This document shows positions 1 to 13,300 of a stretch of DNA of 64,000 bases, in pieces. Location of the stretch: positions 503,501 through 567,500 of the forward strand of contig VCAZ01000132.1 in the NCBI GenBank assembly GCA_005784505.1, in the 5' to 3' direction. Numbering within the stretch: position 1 is the first letter of the stretch; each line of letters starts with the position of its first letter. A program made the position numbers and the translations under genes. The notes below the pieces were generated by a model. The model was not told the origin of the DNA. It worked only from the letters and a program-made list of their open reading frames with translations, and made no database searches. The stretch is from Bagarius yarrelli. Taxonomy: Eukaryota; Chordata; Actinopteri; Siluriformes; Sisoridae.

Positions 1-2058
1 TAAACAATTTTTACAAGAATGGTGATTCCACAGTATCATTTAAACTTGTAAAGACAGTCTTTTCCTATCCTATGCCGACAATTTTGGATGCAGTGTAAGT
101 TCTTAGCATGCCAGCTAATTAAATGACATTACTAATAATTCCAGGAGAGCCTCTGTACAAATTTATATATTTGAAAAAAAATCAAAAATATATTTTTTTT
201 ATCAAAACAAAATCAGTGGGCAGAGTTTTAGAAGGATATGTCAGCAGATTTTATTTCTGAAACGCATGCAAAAAGTCTGTAGAAACCAAACCATTTCATC
301 CAGATGTGCTCATTATTAGCATTATTATTACTAGATTGTGTTTTTTAATTGTTGAGATGTGTTCATACAGCTACAATAGCATTAGTGAGGTCAGACACTG
401 ATAAGGGTAAGAAGGTCTGAACCTCGTCATAGACAGTGCTTTGTGCACAGGTCCATAAATAGTGTGTATTGCACTTACAACCAAATACGAGCTCTTAACC
501 AATCGGTAAATAAAAGAATTTATATTTTCTAAACGTTTGATACATTTGGAAACTTTTACTACAGAAAACAGCAGCTGATTCCAATCACAGATTAAAATCT
601 ACTAACATTCCATCGTCCTCCTGGTGGGACACTGTGTCAGACCGCTAAAAATACATTCACAAAACTGTAAAAAACAACAACAACCCACCTATGAAGCTAT
701 TAATCCATAATAATAAAGTTCAGTGAAATAATAAAAGGCAACGAAAGTCCAGACACATTTATATGTAGATAAACATCCACAAATGTAGCAGGAGCTAAGC
801 GCAGAACGCGAGTCTGAATGTCTGTGCTAGCATGTCTGCTGTACTTGACTCTGTCGCATGTCCTTTCAAACATGGAGTTTAGACACCATTTCAAACTAAA
901 TATACAGATTTATTACATCAAATAGACAGGTTTTAGCACAGGTGGTAATAGTGTGTTGTGTTTAATTCAGAACATTGTCTTAATCTGTTTTTGTTAATAA
1001 ACTATCATTTTAAACATCATTAATGAACCCTCTAAATGTTGTGTTGGATTCTCTTTTAAAGCCAGCAGCGTTAACAATTTATATATCCAAAAATATATCG
1101 TTATCTGCCTGCCCCCCTGCTGTTTTTATTGCATTCTAGAAGTTATATAATCAGTGCAAGTTGTCGTTAACAACCATGTGACCACTCGTGCACAGACTAG
1201 TGTCTACATAGAACAAGGGCATAGTTAAAGAAGTAGTGCTCCTATGTGTCCAGTCATTCTTTTAACTCATCATCTAGGTTTCTATCTTGGTTACCCAAGT
1301 GAGAAGTTTCTAATAAATAACAAAAAAGCATGACATAGTATCTCAGTTTAGTTCTGCATGTCAGTAAATCGGTGTTCATTCAGGGAAGCTGTGTGCGATA
1401 AAAGATATACAGTGTTTGTGCGAGCAGCCATGTAGAGGAAATGTCTGCAGTGTGACCTTTGTGTCCGCTGGCACAGGGCAACGCTGAACCTGTGGACATG
1501 CGTGTCATTATCATTAAAATGGCACCACTGCCACCTGGTGAACCGGGAGAGAAAACATTTCTTTCCTTAAACATTTGCCGCAAATGATGCCGTCCAATCA
1601 AACCCTTAATAGAAATGTAAAAAAGCAAAGCATATTAAATGTTTTACATGATTCCTCTGAAGTCTGTGAATATATATAAGAGGAATGTATTATAGCATCA
1701 CAACACCTCATATAAAAGTGTGTATGTGTGCGTTATACAGTTACTTATTTAGGTAATTTGGCCTGTGTTGCAAGTGATGAAGTGAACTCTGCTGCATGTG
1801 TCCTTTGACCTAAAAGTCACATTTTTTCCAAGAGTTACTTGTGGCTTTAGCTATAACATGTTGTGCTGAAACTTTTATACACACAGTTTAGATTAAACTC
1901 CAATAAAAAGAATATTTTTAATTTTTTTTTACTTGCTACATCTATAATAAACTTATTTATGAATATTTGTTTTAACCAGCTTTCGCAGTAAATAAAGGAT
2001 TTGGAAATAGTATGTGAATTTAATTACAAGTCATTCTCCGGTCACTCAGCGACTGCCA

Positions 2059-2092
2059 ACACACACACACACATACACACACACACACACAC
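2059..2092. repeat. (CA)n microsatellite
   Basis: About 17 CA units with one interruption (acacat). Confidence 0.95.
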
Positions 2093-2839
2093 TCCATATT
2101 CACCTGAAATAGCCTTGTTTGTGCTAATTTCATTTTTAAAATATTATACATTAAAGTTTAGGGCCAATGATGTCACCAGCCAAAATACGGTTGTGCCGTA
2201 AAATATCGGTTGTGCTTTTCCGTTTTTTTTTAGATATTAAAATAATATTTAATGGTCATTCTGAGGTCACTTAGCTCCCCAAATTATTATATGTATTTTA
2301 AGTCATCTTCGCATTTATGCAATACAAAGCCGAATTCATATACTCCACCTGCAGCAAAACAAAAGCGCAAACCAAAATTTAGTCCGTTCCTGTGTGCTGG
2401 CATCTTTTAATCGCTCGCTCCCAGATGTGCGCATTTTGTTATCAACCTGAATATAAAAAGGACTATTTCACTGAACAATGTAAAATATTTATTTGCAAAA
2501 TAATATCCAATTAAAATATTTATTTAATTTGGTAAATGTGATTTTTGCTCCTGAACATCAGCGCCCAGCGTCTCCACAACGGGACTTTAAGGCGTCACCT
2601 GCATTTGACCAAATGGGAACTAGAAGGTTTTCAAAACTATAAAATTACATTGAATTGAATATATATTTATGCTATCGTATATGTTCTCCATCCTTTCAGG
2701 CAATTTCTCCCCCTGCGCTTAAGTAAATGATGGTGAGACAGCGTTAGGGTTGCCACACGCCCCTTAAAATATGGAACAGTGCCGTATTTAAGAATTAAAT
2801 AGTTTCTGTTTTAAACCAATACAGGACAATAAAATACAA

Positions 2840-2965
2840 GGTTAAGGTGTTGGACCGCTGATTAGATTATAGGTCAAATTCATAGCACCACTAATCTGTG
2901 AATGCTGGGCCCCTGAGCAAGGCCCTCAACAAGTCGCTCAGAATAAGTGCCAGAAATGTGGCAAT
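2840..2965 (+). repeat. Fish dispersed tRNA-like repeat, degraded copy
   Basis: It retains the family's central motif gggcccctgagcaaggccc and the preceding 'gcaccactaatctg' part. The promoter-like head is eroded. See the fuller copy at 22165-22350. Confidence 0.6.
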
Positions 2966-3144
2966 ATATAGGTTCTATATGTACTTGAAATGAATGAAAC
3001 TGGAAGGAAGCTTGCGTTCATTTGGTGGTCAATTCGAATACTTTGGTCTTTTAAGCTAAAAATTTGCACAGATTTATAATTTTTTTTATGTTTATTCCAT
3101 GTTTCTCACAACACTAAAATCAAAACTTTCTGATGCTGAAAAGT

Positions 3145-3285
3145 GGTGGCTCAGTGGATATGGTGTTGGACTGCTAATTGGAAGGTGGGGGTTTGATTCC
3201 TAGAACCACCAAATTGCCACTATTGGGCCCCTGAGCAAGGCCCTTAACTTGGCATCTGCCAAATGCCATAAATGTAAATGCTCCA
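3145..3285 (+). repeat. Fish dispersed tRNA-like repeat
   Basis: The copy begins at tggtggctcagtgg, has a B-box-like gggtttgattcc, the core gggcccctgagcaaggccc, and the 3' tail tgccaaatgccataaatgta. A polymerase III SINE-like origin is inferred from the B-box. Confidence 0.7.
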
Positions 3286-3335
3286 GAACTAGAGATCCTG
3301 GATAGCGTGTGGGTTACAGTGTCCATGTTTCATAC

Positions 3336-3812
3336 CTCATACTGAAAGGTTGCCTCACGCAGAAGCTCAGGAAGCATCCTCACCGCCAGCTCCTTACTGC
3401 CTCCATCCGAAACGTAATGAAGAACCAGAGCTTCGTCTTCTCGGAATCGTCCGTGTCTCGCCATGGAACGCATGGCCACTTCAAATTTTCTCTGCATGCT
3501 TTGGCTGGTGTTAATCTTGGTGAACATCATAAGAGCATGGTAGCTCTGCAATCTTCCTGCTTGGTTCCTGTCGTGATGCGAACTCCTGATGTCTACAGAC
3601 AGGTCAGCACTGTCATCATGGTTACGGTTGGCATTGTGACTCGCCTGCGTCTCCTTGATTCTTCGGGTGGTGCTGGAGAAGTTCTGCTTCTCTGAACCCA
3701 AGTAGTAGAAAGCCATCACAGCCAGAGCTGCAGCGAGAAGCAGGGCGAGCTGATGGGGTCTGAAGCTGCTGATTCGTGCCATGGTGAGTGAAAACACACG
3801 TAACATGCCCAT
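3336..3812 (-). CDS. xxylt1: Xyloside xylosyltransferase 1, first coding exon (partial gene)
   Basis: XXYLT1 is an ER type II membrane glycosyltransferase that adds the second (alpha-1,3) xylose to O-glucose glycans on Notch EGF repeats. The exon encodes a short cytosolic N-terminus, a signal-anchor (LLLAAALAVMAFYYLGS) that closely matches the human protein, a polar stem, and the start of the luminal region (YHALMMFTKIN, then LVLHYVSDGG). It ends in phase 0 at a GTATGA donor (3331-3336). The start at 3812 (MGMLRVF) is chosen because the human protein also begins MGLLRG about ten residues before an internal MAR; an alternative start is 3782 (MARISS). The frame stays open upstream to 3917, but those residues do not look like the family. 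Later exons would lie at lower coordinates; none was recognised in 1-3335, so they are off the left edge. Confidence 0.88.
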
Positions 3813-4360
3813 CTGTCCAAAAAGATGCAGGATGGAGTCTGAATGTGGAGAAACAGAAAGATCTTTAAAAAAAAACCATAAACCTGCACAACGTGAACAG
3901 GTTGAGATGCTGAACAATTTAGGTCTTCAACCTGAAAGTTCATCATCCATAATAAACTTTAATTAGAGTGCTTTACAACATGTAGTATTTCATTAGAAAA
4001 TAGCAGCATGATTGCTACCAACCCTAGTTAAGGTAGCTAGTTAGTAACTTAGCTACAGTGCTCTATCGCACTTACCGTGAGAAACACTTTCAGTAACACA
4101 CATTCAACGCAAACGTCGCATGAAGCGTGCAGTCAAACATGTGCACGAATAAACAAACCTTATCTGAGGTCGTTGCTAGTTTTACGTCACGGTTAAACCC
4201 AACAGGCAGCCTTCTTCCCTTCATAGGCGTCCTACATAGTGCACACAGTTAACGGATTAACCGTCCACACGCTCACTACACGCAGTGCGCTTCTAAACAT
4301 CACCGGACTGAGCCGTGAAACCGAAAATACAAAGAATAAAAGCTGGACATTTTAAAGTCA
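3813..4360 (-). promoter_or_regulatory. Putative xxylt1 5' UTR and promoter region
   Basis: This lies immediately upstream of the xxylt1 start on the minus strand. CpG dinucleotides are denser at about 4070-4330 than in the surrounding AT-rich DNA, as expected near a housekeeping promoter. No TATA box or start site can be fixed by eye. Placement is positional inference only. Confidence 0.35.
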
Positions 4361-5242
4361 CGGGTTTTGTTGTCTGTTTATATCGTAAATATTAAATTCG
4401 GGAAAAATATATATTTATTAGACTAGATTTTTTTATGCTAATAAGTTAATCGCGTATATGCCACCGCCATATTTGAAGGGGCAATTTTCCAGACCAAATG
4501 AGAACTAAGAAGCATTAGGGTAAATTATGGAACCGAGCCGTTTTGAGAATTAAATAGTTCCTGTTTTAAACCAATACAATACAATTTCCCATATTTTTGT
4601 GCTCATGCAAACCATCCTACCAGCATTTTGTTAAGACTTGTGCTGTGCTTTCTCTGATTGGTTAATGCTTGCTTTCATCATCATCATCAGTTGGACGGCC
4701 TATTTATTCTATAATCTGTTCTATTAATGTGATTTTATTGTAATTTTTTATGCAGATCACTTCTGCTACTTTGTACGAACCAATTTTTTTTTCTTCTTTC
4801 TGTGTTTGGCCTTACATTTATACTCCATTCTTAGCCCAAAGGGGGCATCCCTGAGCAGCAACGCAAAACATGGTGGAAACTACAAAAGGACAACATGGAA
4901 GAAAAGGACACAGAATAGATATTTAAAAAATAATAATATATATGTAGAAATTGATTGATTTGTAATAAATGCATAGTTTATTTCTTAAATACAAGAAAAC
5001 AAACTCAATTAGGAACAATGAATTAATCACATGCTTCTCTTTCTATTGCAGACATAATAAAATGTTTAATTTATTTTATATGGCAATAATTAATTACTAG
5101 TGTTTTAAAATTTAATTACAGTCATACACCATTACAGTACAGAGAGATATTTTATAAGCTTCAAATGAACTTATCTTCACATAAACACATTCATAAATGT
5201 CACTCTTAGCTTTCCCTTTAATAGCTTATAGTAGGGCTTAAC

Positions 5243-7395
5243 CAGTGGTGTTCAGTCAGAGCCAGCGGATCCTTCTCTGCTGCCTAAACAGTTTCAGAAT
5301 CTGACCTACACTAACAACCTTATTTCTAATATATCTGTTATGAAATTGTATTTATTTATTTTCAACAGTTTATTCTCTTTATTTCGTAGCGTTTCTTTTG
5401 CTGCACTGCTTCCAGTATGTGTATGTTAGATTTTTGTCCAATTAGATTTCAGTTTTTATGTACTGCCATGTTAATGTAATCTGCCAGCGCCTTAAGAATC
5501 AGTAGTGCTGCTCATGTAATTTAAACTATATTAGCAGTGGCAGTTTGGTAATTGGTTATTATTAGTAAACACTGTTTCTTTAACCAATTAGATTTTGAGT
5601 CTGCCTCCCGTGGCGTCTGAATTTTTCGTCCTTTGATTTGTTGATCAGACTAAAACTGTTTTAGCCCAATTTGGTTAGCAAAATGCTTCTGTACAGTTGA
5701 ATTTTTACGCCCACAATGGCTGACGGAGGAGGAGGAACTGACTCGGTCTTGGACATACTTAATAACCCGTTTTCAAGACAGACTTAAAATTCAAAATCTA
5801 AGATTCAAAAAACTTTTTTCAATCCTAGGGGGAAATTGCTTTGCACTGTTACAAATGCTCTCATGAATATGGGAATATAGAAAACGAAAAGTGGAATATT
5901 ATAAAGGAGAAAAACAAACAAGTAGCAAGAAACAGTAACAAGAATAAATAATATAAATAAAGATACTTTACAAAAAGTGACTTGTAATTACACAGTTCTG
6001 TTAGAACCGAAGTTGTGATGTGTACAAAAGATTGATTAATTAATTGATTGATTGATTGATGGGTTGATTGGTTGATTGATTATTGCACTTGAAGAAATTG
6101 CACATGAAAAATGAAAATGTCAGAGCATTTAAAGAGATGAATTGTAGAGTTTAATTGCTCTAGGGATGAAGTATCTTCTAAAGCGTTTAGTACGACACTT
6201 GGTGGAGATCAGTCTATAGCTGAATGTGCTCTTCTGAGCAGCCAGCACACTATGTAGTGGATGCAAAGAATTGAATAGAGTTTTCGACAGCATACGTCTC
6301 TCAACAACAACACGAACTGGTTCCAGCTCTATGCCAAGTACACAGCCAGCCCTCCTAATCAGTTTGTCTAGTTTATTTCTCTCCTTCCCCCTTATGTTAG
6401 TTCCCCAACAGACCGCTGCATAGAAAATGAGACTACAGACTCAAAGAATATCCAACGTTTTGCAGACGTTGAAAGACCAGCGCTCTCTCCAAAAGTAGAT
6501 CATGCTCTGGCCTTTATTGTAGAGTGCTGCAGAGTTTAGTGACCAGTCCAGTTTATTATTGATATGGACTTCCAGGTAACTATAGTTCTCGATAATTCCG
6601 ACTTCCTCATTGTGGACAGACAAGGTAGTGACTGGAGTACTCGATTTTTAAAGTCCACTATCATTTCCTTTTTTTATTTTCTAAAATTGAGCTGTAGGTG
6701 ATTGAGCTCACACCAGGTGACAAAGTTACCCACTGCTGTCTGATACTCCAAGGTGTTACCTTCCTGAATATATCTAACAATTGCAAAGTCGTCCGAGACT
6801 TTTTGAAGGTGGAAGGATTCAGAGTGGTATCTGAAATCTGATGTATATAGGGTGAAGAGTAAAGGAGAAAGAACTGTTCCCTGAGGAGCACCAGTGCTGC
6901 AGATCACAGTGTCGGACACACAGTTCTGTACCCTGGCGTATTGGGGATGTCTGGTGAGGTAGTCCATGATCCACGAAACCAGTGTAATTTGTTTTTTCCA
7001 AAAAAAAAGGCATTGTGAGAAGAGTTTGGCTAACACCGAAGATAACTAGTTTGTCTCAGTCTGGGAAGGAGTTTATTTACCACTTCCAGACCAGTGCGAC
7101 AAACGGTAATGCTGGCTTACAGCCTTTAAATGTATTATATATTTTATTAGATTTTTAAAGTTTTTGTGATGTTATAAAATAAATATTGATTCTGAACTGC
7201 TGCAGGTGATGTATGTGGTTGTAGTGTAGAGGTCTTAACAGGGTTTCTTGCTTTAATAAGAATGGTTTTCAAACCCTCAATACTTGAAATGTCTCTTTCT
7301 CTCTCTCCATATTGACACACTGTGGTATTAAGAGGTGTATCAGTCGGTTAAGTCCCCACTGAAGGCCCAGGTACTAAGTGCACCGCCCGCCACTG
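5243..7395 (+). mobile_element. hAT-family DNA transposon, N-terminal transposase remnant, interrupted by L2
   Basis: A short ORF starting at about 5716 (MADGGGGTDSVLDILNNPFS) resembles the N-terminus of TTF/ZMYM-type hAT transposases. After the L2 insertion at 5787-7016 the host element resumes at about 7017 with 'gagtttggctaacaccgaag'. The same sequence is continuous, without the LINE, in the inverted copy at 10956-11740. The ends resemble each other in inverted orientation (cagtggtgttcagtc at 5243; ...gcccgccactg ending at 7395), as expected for hAT. No functional transposase remains. Confidence 0.6.
5787..7016 (-). mobile_element. LINE-2 (L2/Maui-like) non-LTR retrotransposon, 5'-truncated
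   Basis: The minus strand encodes the C-terminal half of a reverse transcriptase. Visible pieces are the motif STGAPQGTVLSPLLFTLY (about 6840-6900), a YxDD-box relic (VSDDFAIV), and the downstream thumb region (YLEVHINNKLDWS, about 6530-6580). The RT tail runs to about 6130. The 3' UTR has a CAAT/ATTG simple repeat (6025-6080) and an L2-type end (AATTTCCCCCTAGG). Several frameshifts and stops show it is dead. It sits inside a hAT transposon, so it is younger than that insertion. Confidence 0.8.
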
Positions 7396-10385
7396 CACAT
7401 AACACTAAACAGTCTTCACTGTAATTAACCCAAATAACACAAACACAATCTATATGACTTGTTTGCGCTTGAGTGAAAAGTCATAAAATATCAGATATTT
7501 ATCTTTTAAAAACAACTCTACTGTACTCTTGATTTCTACTTGAATGGACCGCCAACTACTTCCTGAAACTATTTCAAGTATTTCAAGCATTTTGGACTTC
7601 AGGTTCCTCAACATGGCCAATCAGGGTCAAAGAGGGGCAGGAATATTGGCAATAACGCTTGGCAGAGGATGATGTAAAAAACATAAAGGAGTCACATCCC
7701 TAAGCTATGATATAATTTCATTTTAAAGCTGAGTTGTTCAGTCAGACATAAGAATCATTTAATTAGAAATAATATAGAAATCTTTATTTAATACAATCTA
7801 ATGCCTCTGTGAAGAAAATAGACAATTGTTTTATTGTTATTAGGTTAATCCATCTGGACAATTGCATCCTTCAATACCATAAAAATAAAACGGCTTTATG
7901 AAAAACTGAAAACAAAATGACATACATAAAATACATTTACCTACCAATAATAGTGTACTAATCTATCCATATTCATTAGTGTCAGTGTTCATTTTGATTG
8001 TTAATTGATAGTCAATCAGATTTAATAAGTAAAAAAAATGTTATCTTACAAGTTACTCCAAGTATAATTTTTTGTGGTGTCACTTTCACTTATTTAGCTA
8101 TGACAATATGAGCACAATAAGACTGGTATCAGTCTTATATTCTTGGGAACAGGTTTAATGTTATGATTATTACCACCAGCACTCAATCGGGCCTGTTGTC
8201 ATCATGGCATGAGCCTAGACAGTGTTGATTAAAAATTAGTTTAATTTTTCAAAATATTACAATTATCACTGCATATGTTGTAACTGCTACCAAATAACAC
8301 TGCTAGATGTAATCTATGTGGATGTAATGTATGATATGGAGTATAGTGTGTCAGGCATCAATACTGTTATTGTTATTCTCACATTTACTTCCAACAATCA
8401 GACTTCCGTTTGCCATCTGTGTTAACAAATCATTTTGATTCCAGAATGTGCGAAAGCATGGCTCAGAGTTTGCATAAAGGTGTGCACATTCTCTTGGTCC
8501 TGACAAAGCATGCAGTTACACTAGTGTTTGGTAGAGAAAAATTTTTAGCAAATTTTTAAAACTTTTTAAAATTTGCAGAAATTGTTATGATGATGCAATC
8601 AAAACGAAATTCTGCTTTATGCATCAAACTAACTTTGGAACTTTTGAAACTTTCTTATAGATAGTGTGTTCAGTCAGTATTAAAAAAGAAAATAAGCACA
8701 TGTATTATTTTTTAAAGCTGAAGTATTTCTGTTTGTGTTTTTCTGGTAGATTCTGGTTAGAATTATTAGCACATGTATAATGTAAAAAAATAGACATTAG
8801 GAAATACCTTGCCCCAATTCCAAAAGGGAAAAATAAGAAAAGCATATTTACAATAATTACACACATCTCCATGTTGGGAAACTCTCTATGAACTGTCTGT
8901 GTTTTGTATATTTTGTGCAACAAACCTTCATTATATTAACCTAATTTTTTTTATTTCATTTTTTTGTTTTCAATTTTCATTTCTTTCTGCATATTTAACA
9001 TTTTTAATTCAAAAGAAGATCTGTTCCCATCATGCAAGCTACCCGCACAGTGAGCATGGCAATGACTACAATGTCTTGTTCCCAGAAGCATTGCCTTTTG
9101 AGCTTCACTCAACATTGTGGAACATCCGCTTTGGAAACAGCATTCAATCCCAACAAGAGAACAGCCAAATCAACATCTGTGCCCATCTATGACCTTTTTA
9201 TCGACACAGTTGTCCAAAATTCTTTTGCTGTCTCTCTTCTCTAGGCAAGCATCATGCAAGCCCATTCGACTTCTGGGCTTGCTGGTGGGGCCATAGAGAG
9301 TTTTAGTCCCACTAAATTAGTAATTATCACCTGCGTTCGCCTGTTTGTTTGGACGGTGGTAACTCAAATGTTTAAGGCTTTGGGTTGGGTTAAAGGCAGC
9401 TCACAAGCTGCAACTGTTAAGAACTTGGGCATCATATCACTAACTAACACTTTGACTGCAGCTTCCTAAAATACAAAAACATTTTTAATGCAGTAATGCA
9501 TATCTCTTTACTTAAGACCTTCTTACATATGCCCTGTGATTGAATTACCACACGTCTACACATTTTACCTTTTTTTTAGAATTCCAAATTTACAAAATGT
9601 ATTTAATATGCATTTTGTCAGGCATAATGAACTTCTTTAAAAAAAAGTAAAGACATTTGCTTCAAATTAAATGTCTGTAATGCTTTATTTGCTTTTTTTG
9701 ACACAATTAACCAGCTCCGTATCTCAACAACTTCCATATTCGTAAATTTAAAAAATTAAAAATGATAATTCCATACACTAATAATATTAAGACAAATATA
9801 TATATATTTTCAGTATATCCACCTAATTATTTCTTTTTTAACAGAATCTGTGCTATTGACATGTCAAAAAACATAATAACAGTGAAATTAACACTGAAAA
9901 AACAAATGTCACCTTAAATACAAAGAAGTTGAATAACTTATGTTATATTCATATTAAATATGTGTTAAAATAAATAGACAATAAAAAATGAGTGATTTTA
10001 AGTGATATATGTTATCCTTGCCAGAAAAGAGCCTTTATGTCAGTTATGTGTGAACTGTATGCACTGAACAATTATGCAAGTTACTGCTTGGTACTTAAGG
10101 AAAAAATGCATATGTTGTACAATTTTACCAAAGCATGTAAATTAGAAATATTCTTATCATGTAAAACAGTAAATAAATAAAGAGGTTTCTTTATGCAACT
10201 GCTCTTGTGATTCAACTTTACCAAAACCCTAGCAAAGCCTGACACTGTATACCAATTGAAAGCCTTTTTACAATTACATATTACACAATTACATTTAAAT
10301 CTGTGAGATATAACAGTGAAATCTTTCCATGTGTTTACTCTCCCGTCTAGTCTGTGTTTCCATTGGATGCCTTTTAATCACAGTG
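7396..10385. other. Intergenic, no gene recognised
   Basis: AT-rich sequence with only short unsupported ORFs. Stretches at about 9110-9150 and 12205-12240 share 'ctttggaa.cag.attcaat.cca', suggesting a shared old repeat. The 3' UTR of ssx2ip probably occupies the right end, but no polyadenylation signal could be fixed. Confidence 0.5.
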
Positions 10386-13300
10386 CTAAAGTGGAGTTTT
10401 GGGAGCTGATATGAGTTCTTGACCAGAATCTGTAAAAAAAAAAAAGGTAAATGCACATTCAGTCAATCTAAAATACTGATGAAAATTATATATACATACA
10501 TAGGCTATTGTATATGGCCAAAAGTCTGTAAAGATATAACTTTATCAAACTGTTGCCACAAAGTTGGAAGCACACAGTTGTCTTAATCTGCACTAGCATT
10601 ACAAGAGGCTCAATCACTGTTCCAGCATGACAATGTATTTGTCATTATGTGTTCTAGTTGGAGTGAACGACCTTGAGTGTCCTGCAGAACCTTTACTCTG
10701 ACAGAGCCTTGACTCTGACTCAACCCCAATAAACATCTTTGGGATAAAGTGGAACATCAACTGCACCTGAGACCCCCCCAGACACCCATCATTAGTTTCT
10801 GATCTCACTAATACTGGTACTTAACACAATCTAGTGGAAAACATTTTTTCCCATAATTGTGGATGTTATTAAAGAAATAAAAGTAGGACATAATCTGAAT
10901 TATAATGTTTTATGGATGTGTCCCAATACTTTTGCTTATACACTATATTTATTAGTGGCGTGTGGTGCATTTGGTATACCTCTTAATACCACCACTATCA
11001 TGTTGCAATTATAAAAACCATCAATAAAATACAGAAACGCAACATAACACAGCGTAACATTACACACAGAGAGACACTTCACATATTGTGGATGAAAACC
11101 ATTTTTATTTAAGCAGGAAACCCTGTTAAGACTCCAAACCGCATTTGTGCCACATACATCATCTTTAGCATTTATCTTAATATTGATATAACATCACAAA
11201 AGGATTAAAAAAATATAAAATACATTTAAAGGCGGTAAGCCATTGTTAACAGTTGACAGCACTGGCCCGGAAGTGCTGAACAAATGCTTTCTCAGGATGA
11301 GACAAGTTAGTTAGCTTCGGTGTTTAGCCAAACTCTCCTCCCGATGTCTAACTTTTTTGGAAAAGTCCGCCTTAAAATGTATTTTCAAGTTTGTCCAAGA
11401 CCAAGTCTATTTCAGCCATTGTGGGCCTTGCTAGTCTGTGCTAGGCTGTAAAAATTTACCCTGATCAACCAATGAGAGGACAGAAAAATGCCGATGTCAT
11501 AGTGCGCCAGGTAGCGGGTTCAAAAATCTAGTTAAAGAAACAGTCTTTAATAATATTAACCAATTAGCAATCTGCCACGACTAATATAGTTCAAGTTACA
11601 TGGGACTTTCATATCAACAGATTATATCAACATGGTAGCACAAAAAAACTGAAATCTGATTGGACAAAAAATGTAACATCCACATACATGTACTAGATGC
11701 AGTGCAGCTGAGAGAAATGCTATGAAATTGAAAAAAAAAATCTGTAGGGAACAAATTAATACAATTTATTAAAACAAATAGAATTTAGGTTGTAAATGTA
11801 GGTCAGCTTTTGATAGTGTTTAGCGTAGAAGGCTTTGCTGGCCCTGACTGCCCACCATTGATATTTATGTATAATAGAAAGTATGACTTACATTCTGATA
11901 TGACATTATGGGTTCTCATCTGCTCAGTGAACGTCATGTTCAAAAATTGATGTTTTAGCCAGGTTGCACGATCTTCCTCAAATATTTTCCTCTGAAAAAA
12001 ACAATAGTCCAAGCTTACATTAACACTGTACCATTTGTAATTTTATAGTGGTGAGTTCTTGAAAAGTTAATATATCCAACAAAAGTGCATAACAAAACAT
12101 GAACATGCAAGACAATTCAAAGCTTTATTATTTTCTTACACATTCACATGGCTTGGGTCATCCTTCTAATCATGCTGAAGTCTTATAGGCTAATGCCAGT
12201 GCAACTGACTGGACCATCTGCTTTGGAAGCAGTATTCAATTCCAAATAGCAAAGAAACAAATCAGCCTGACAGGGTAACACAACAAGACCAGATTCACTC
12301 ACCATTCCCTAGATACAAACTTGGTGGCCAACTAAAAGAAATGTCTGAAATATCATGAAATAAGCTGACAGGGCAACATCATGAAAATAGAAAACTCAGA
12401 CAGCAGCACGACAAGGCAGCTGCAAAATACGGAGAGAAAACCCCAAAGTAGACAAACACCACAATACAGACACACCTAAGTTAGAACAGCTTTAATAATT
12501 AAAACTGCACTGAATAGGGCAACAGTCAAGCTAAAATGATTAAGTAGGTGGGATATAGTGCTGAAGACAGGGCACATCCTACCAACAGATAAGAGAAGCT
12601 TAGCTAAAGGCTGTATAAGCTTAGACGTCATGTCATGTAAAACTATCGGCAAGCTCTCTAAAAGCTCAAAGTGAGAGCCTGCAAAACCACTTTGAGGTTC
12701 CAAGGTGGCATAAAAGGGGGGCGTCGGGGTGTAGCTACCAGTGTGTACCTGCCAACCGTTTGCCCATCCATTAAGAAATAAAAGGAGAGAATGGCATTTT
12801 GAATGAAAATTTGCATCAACGAAGATGACTGATGCTCTCTCCTCTCTGATCTTGTTTAGCACCTGAGGCAGTACTTTGATATCAGTGCATGCCCCATCTG
12901 GGAGTGAGACAGCGAGAAAAACAATAGGCAATGGGTATTTTTTAATCATATCATATCATAAGTTCTTCTTCTGCCAAAGCAGATCATCTCACTGCTCTGG
13001 GGGAGCCTCCATTTCCTTTGGGGATCTCCTTAATTTGACAGCATGTTTAGATGACTGGGCATGTGCATCACTCTGATGATGAGAAAGTGTTGATTGGTCC
13101 ACACAGACGGTTTGCAGCCTAAAAGTAGAGAACTCTAGAGTGCATGCCAGCCTGGCAATTTCTGTACGAGATCACAGCTGTGTTGTCAGTGCAAATCAGT
13201 ACAAGTCTTTGCTCTAGCCATGGCATCACATTCCTAAAAAGCTGGGCCGCCAGCTTTTCTGGTCCTGAGCTCATCTAAGATGGACTGATGCAATGTTGGC

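Larger units (their letters stand above)
1..3335 (-). other. xxylt1 intron 1 (left part), no exon recognised
   Basis: AT-rich non-coding sequence 3' of the xxylt1 exon on its own strand. It contains a CA microsatellite and two dispersed-repeat copies. None of the short ORFs matches the later xylosyltransferase exons. The stretch at 2765-2835 shares an imperfect direct repeat with 4525-4590, so an old dispersed element is present on both sides of the exon. Confidence 0.6.

Noticed and set aside
3783..3917. Longer xxylt1 ORF with an upstream start at 3917
   Set aside because: The added residues (MFSISTCSRCAG...) do not resemble the family, and the human protein aligns from the 3812 start.
9032..9469. 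Two adjacent ORFs of about 70 codons
   Set aside because: No motif, no splice context; part resembles a short repeat near 12205.
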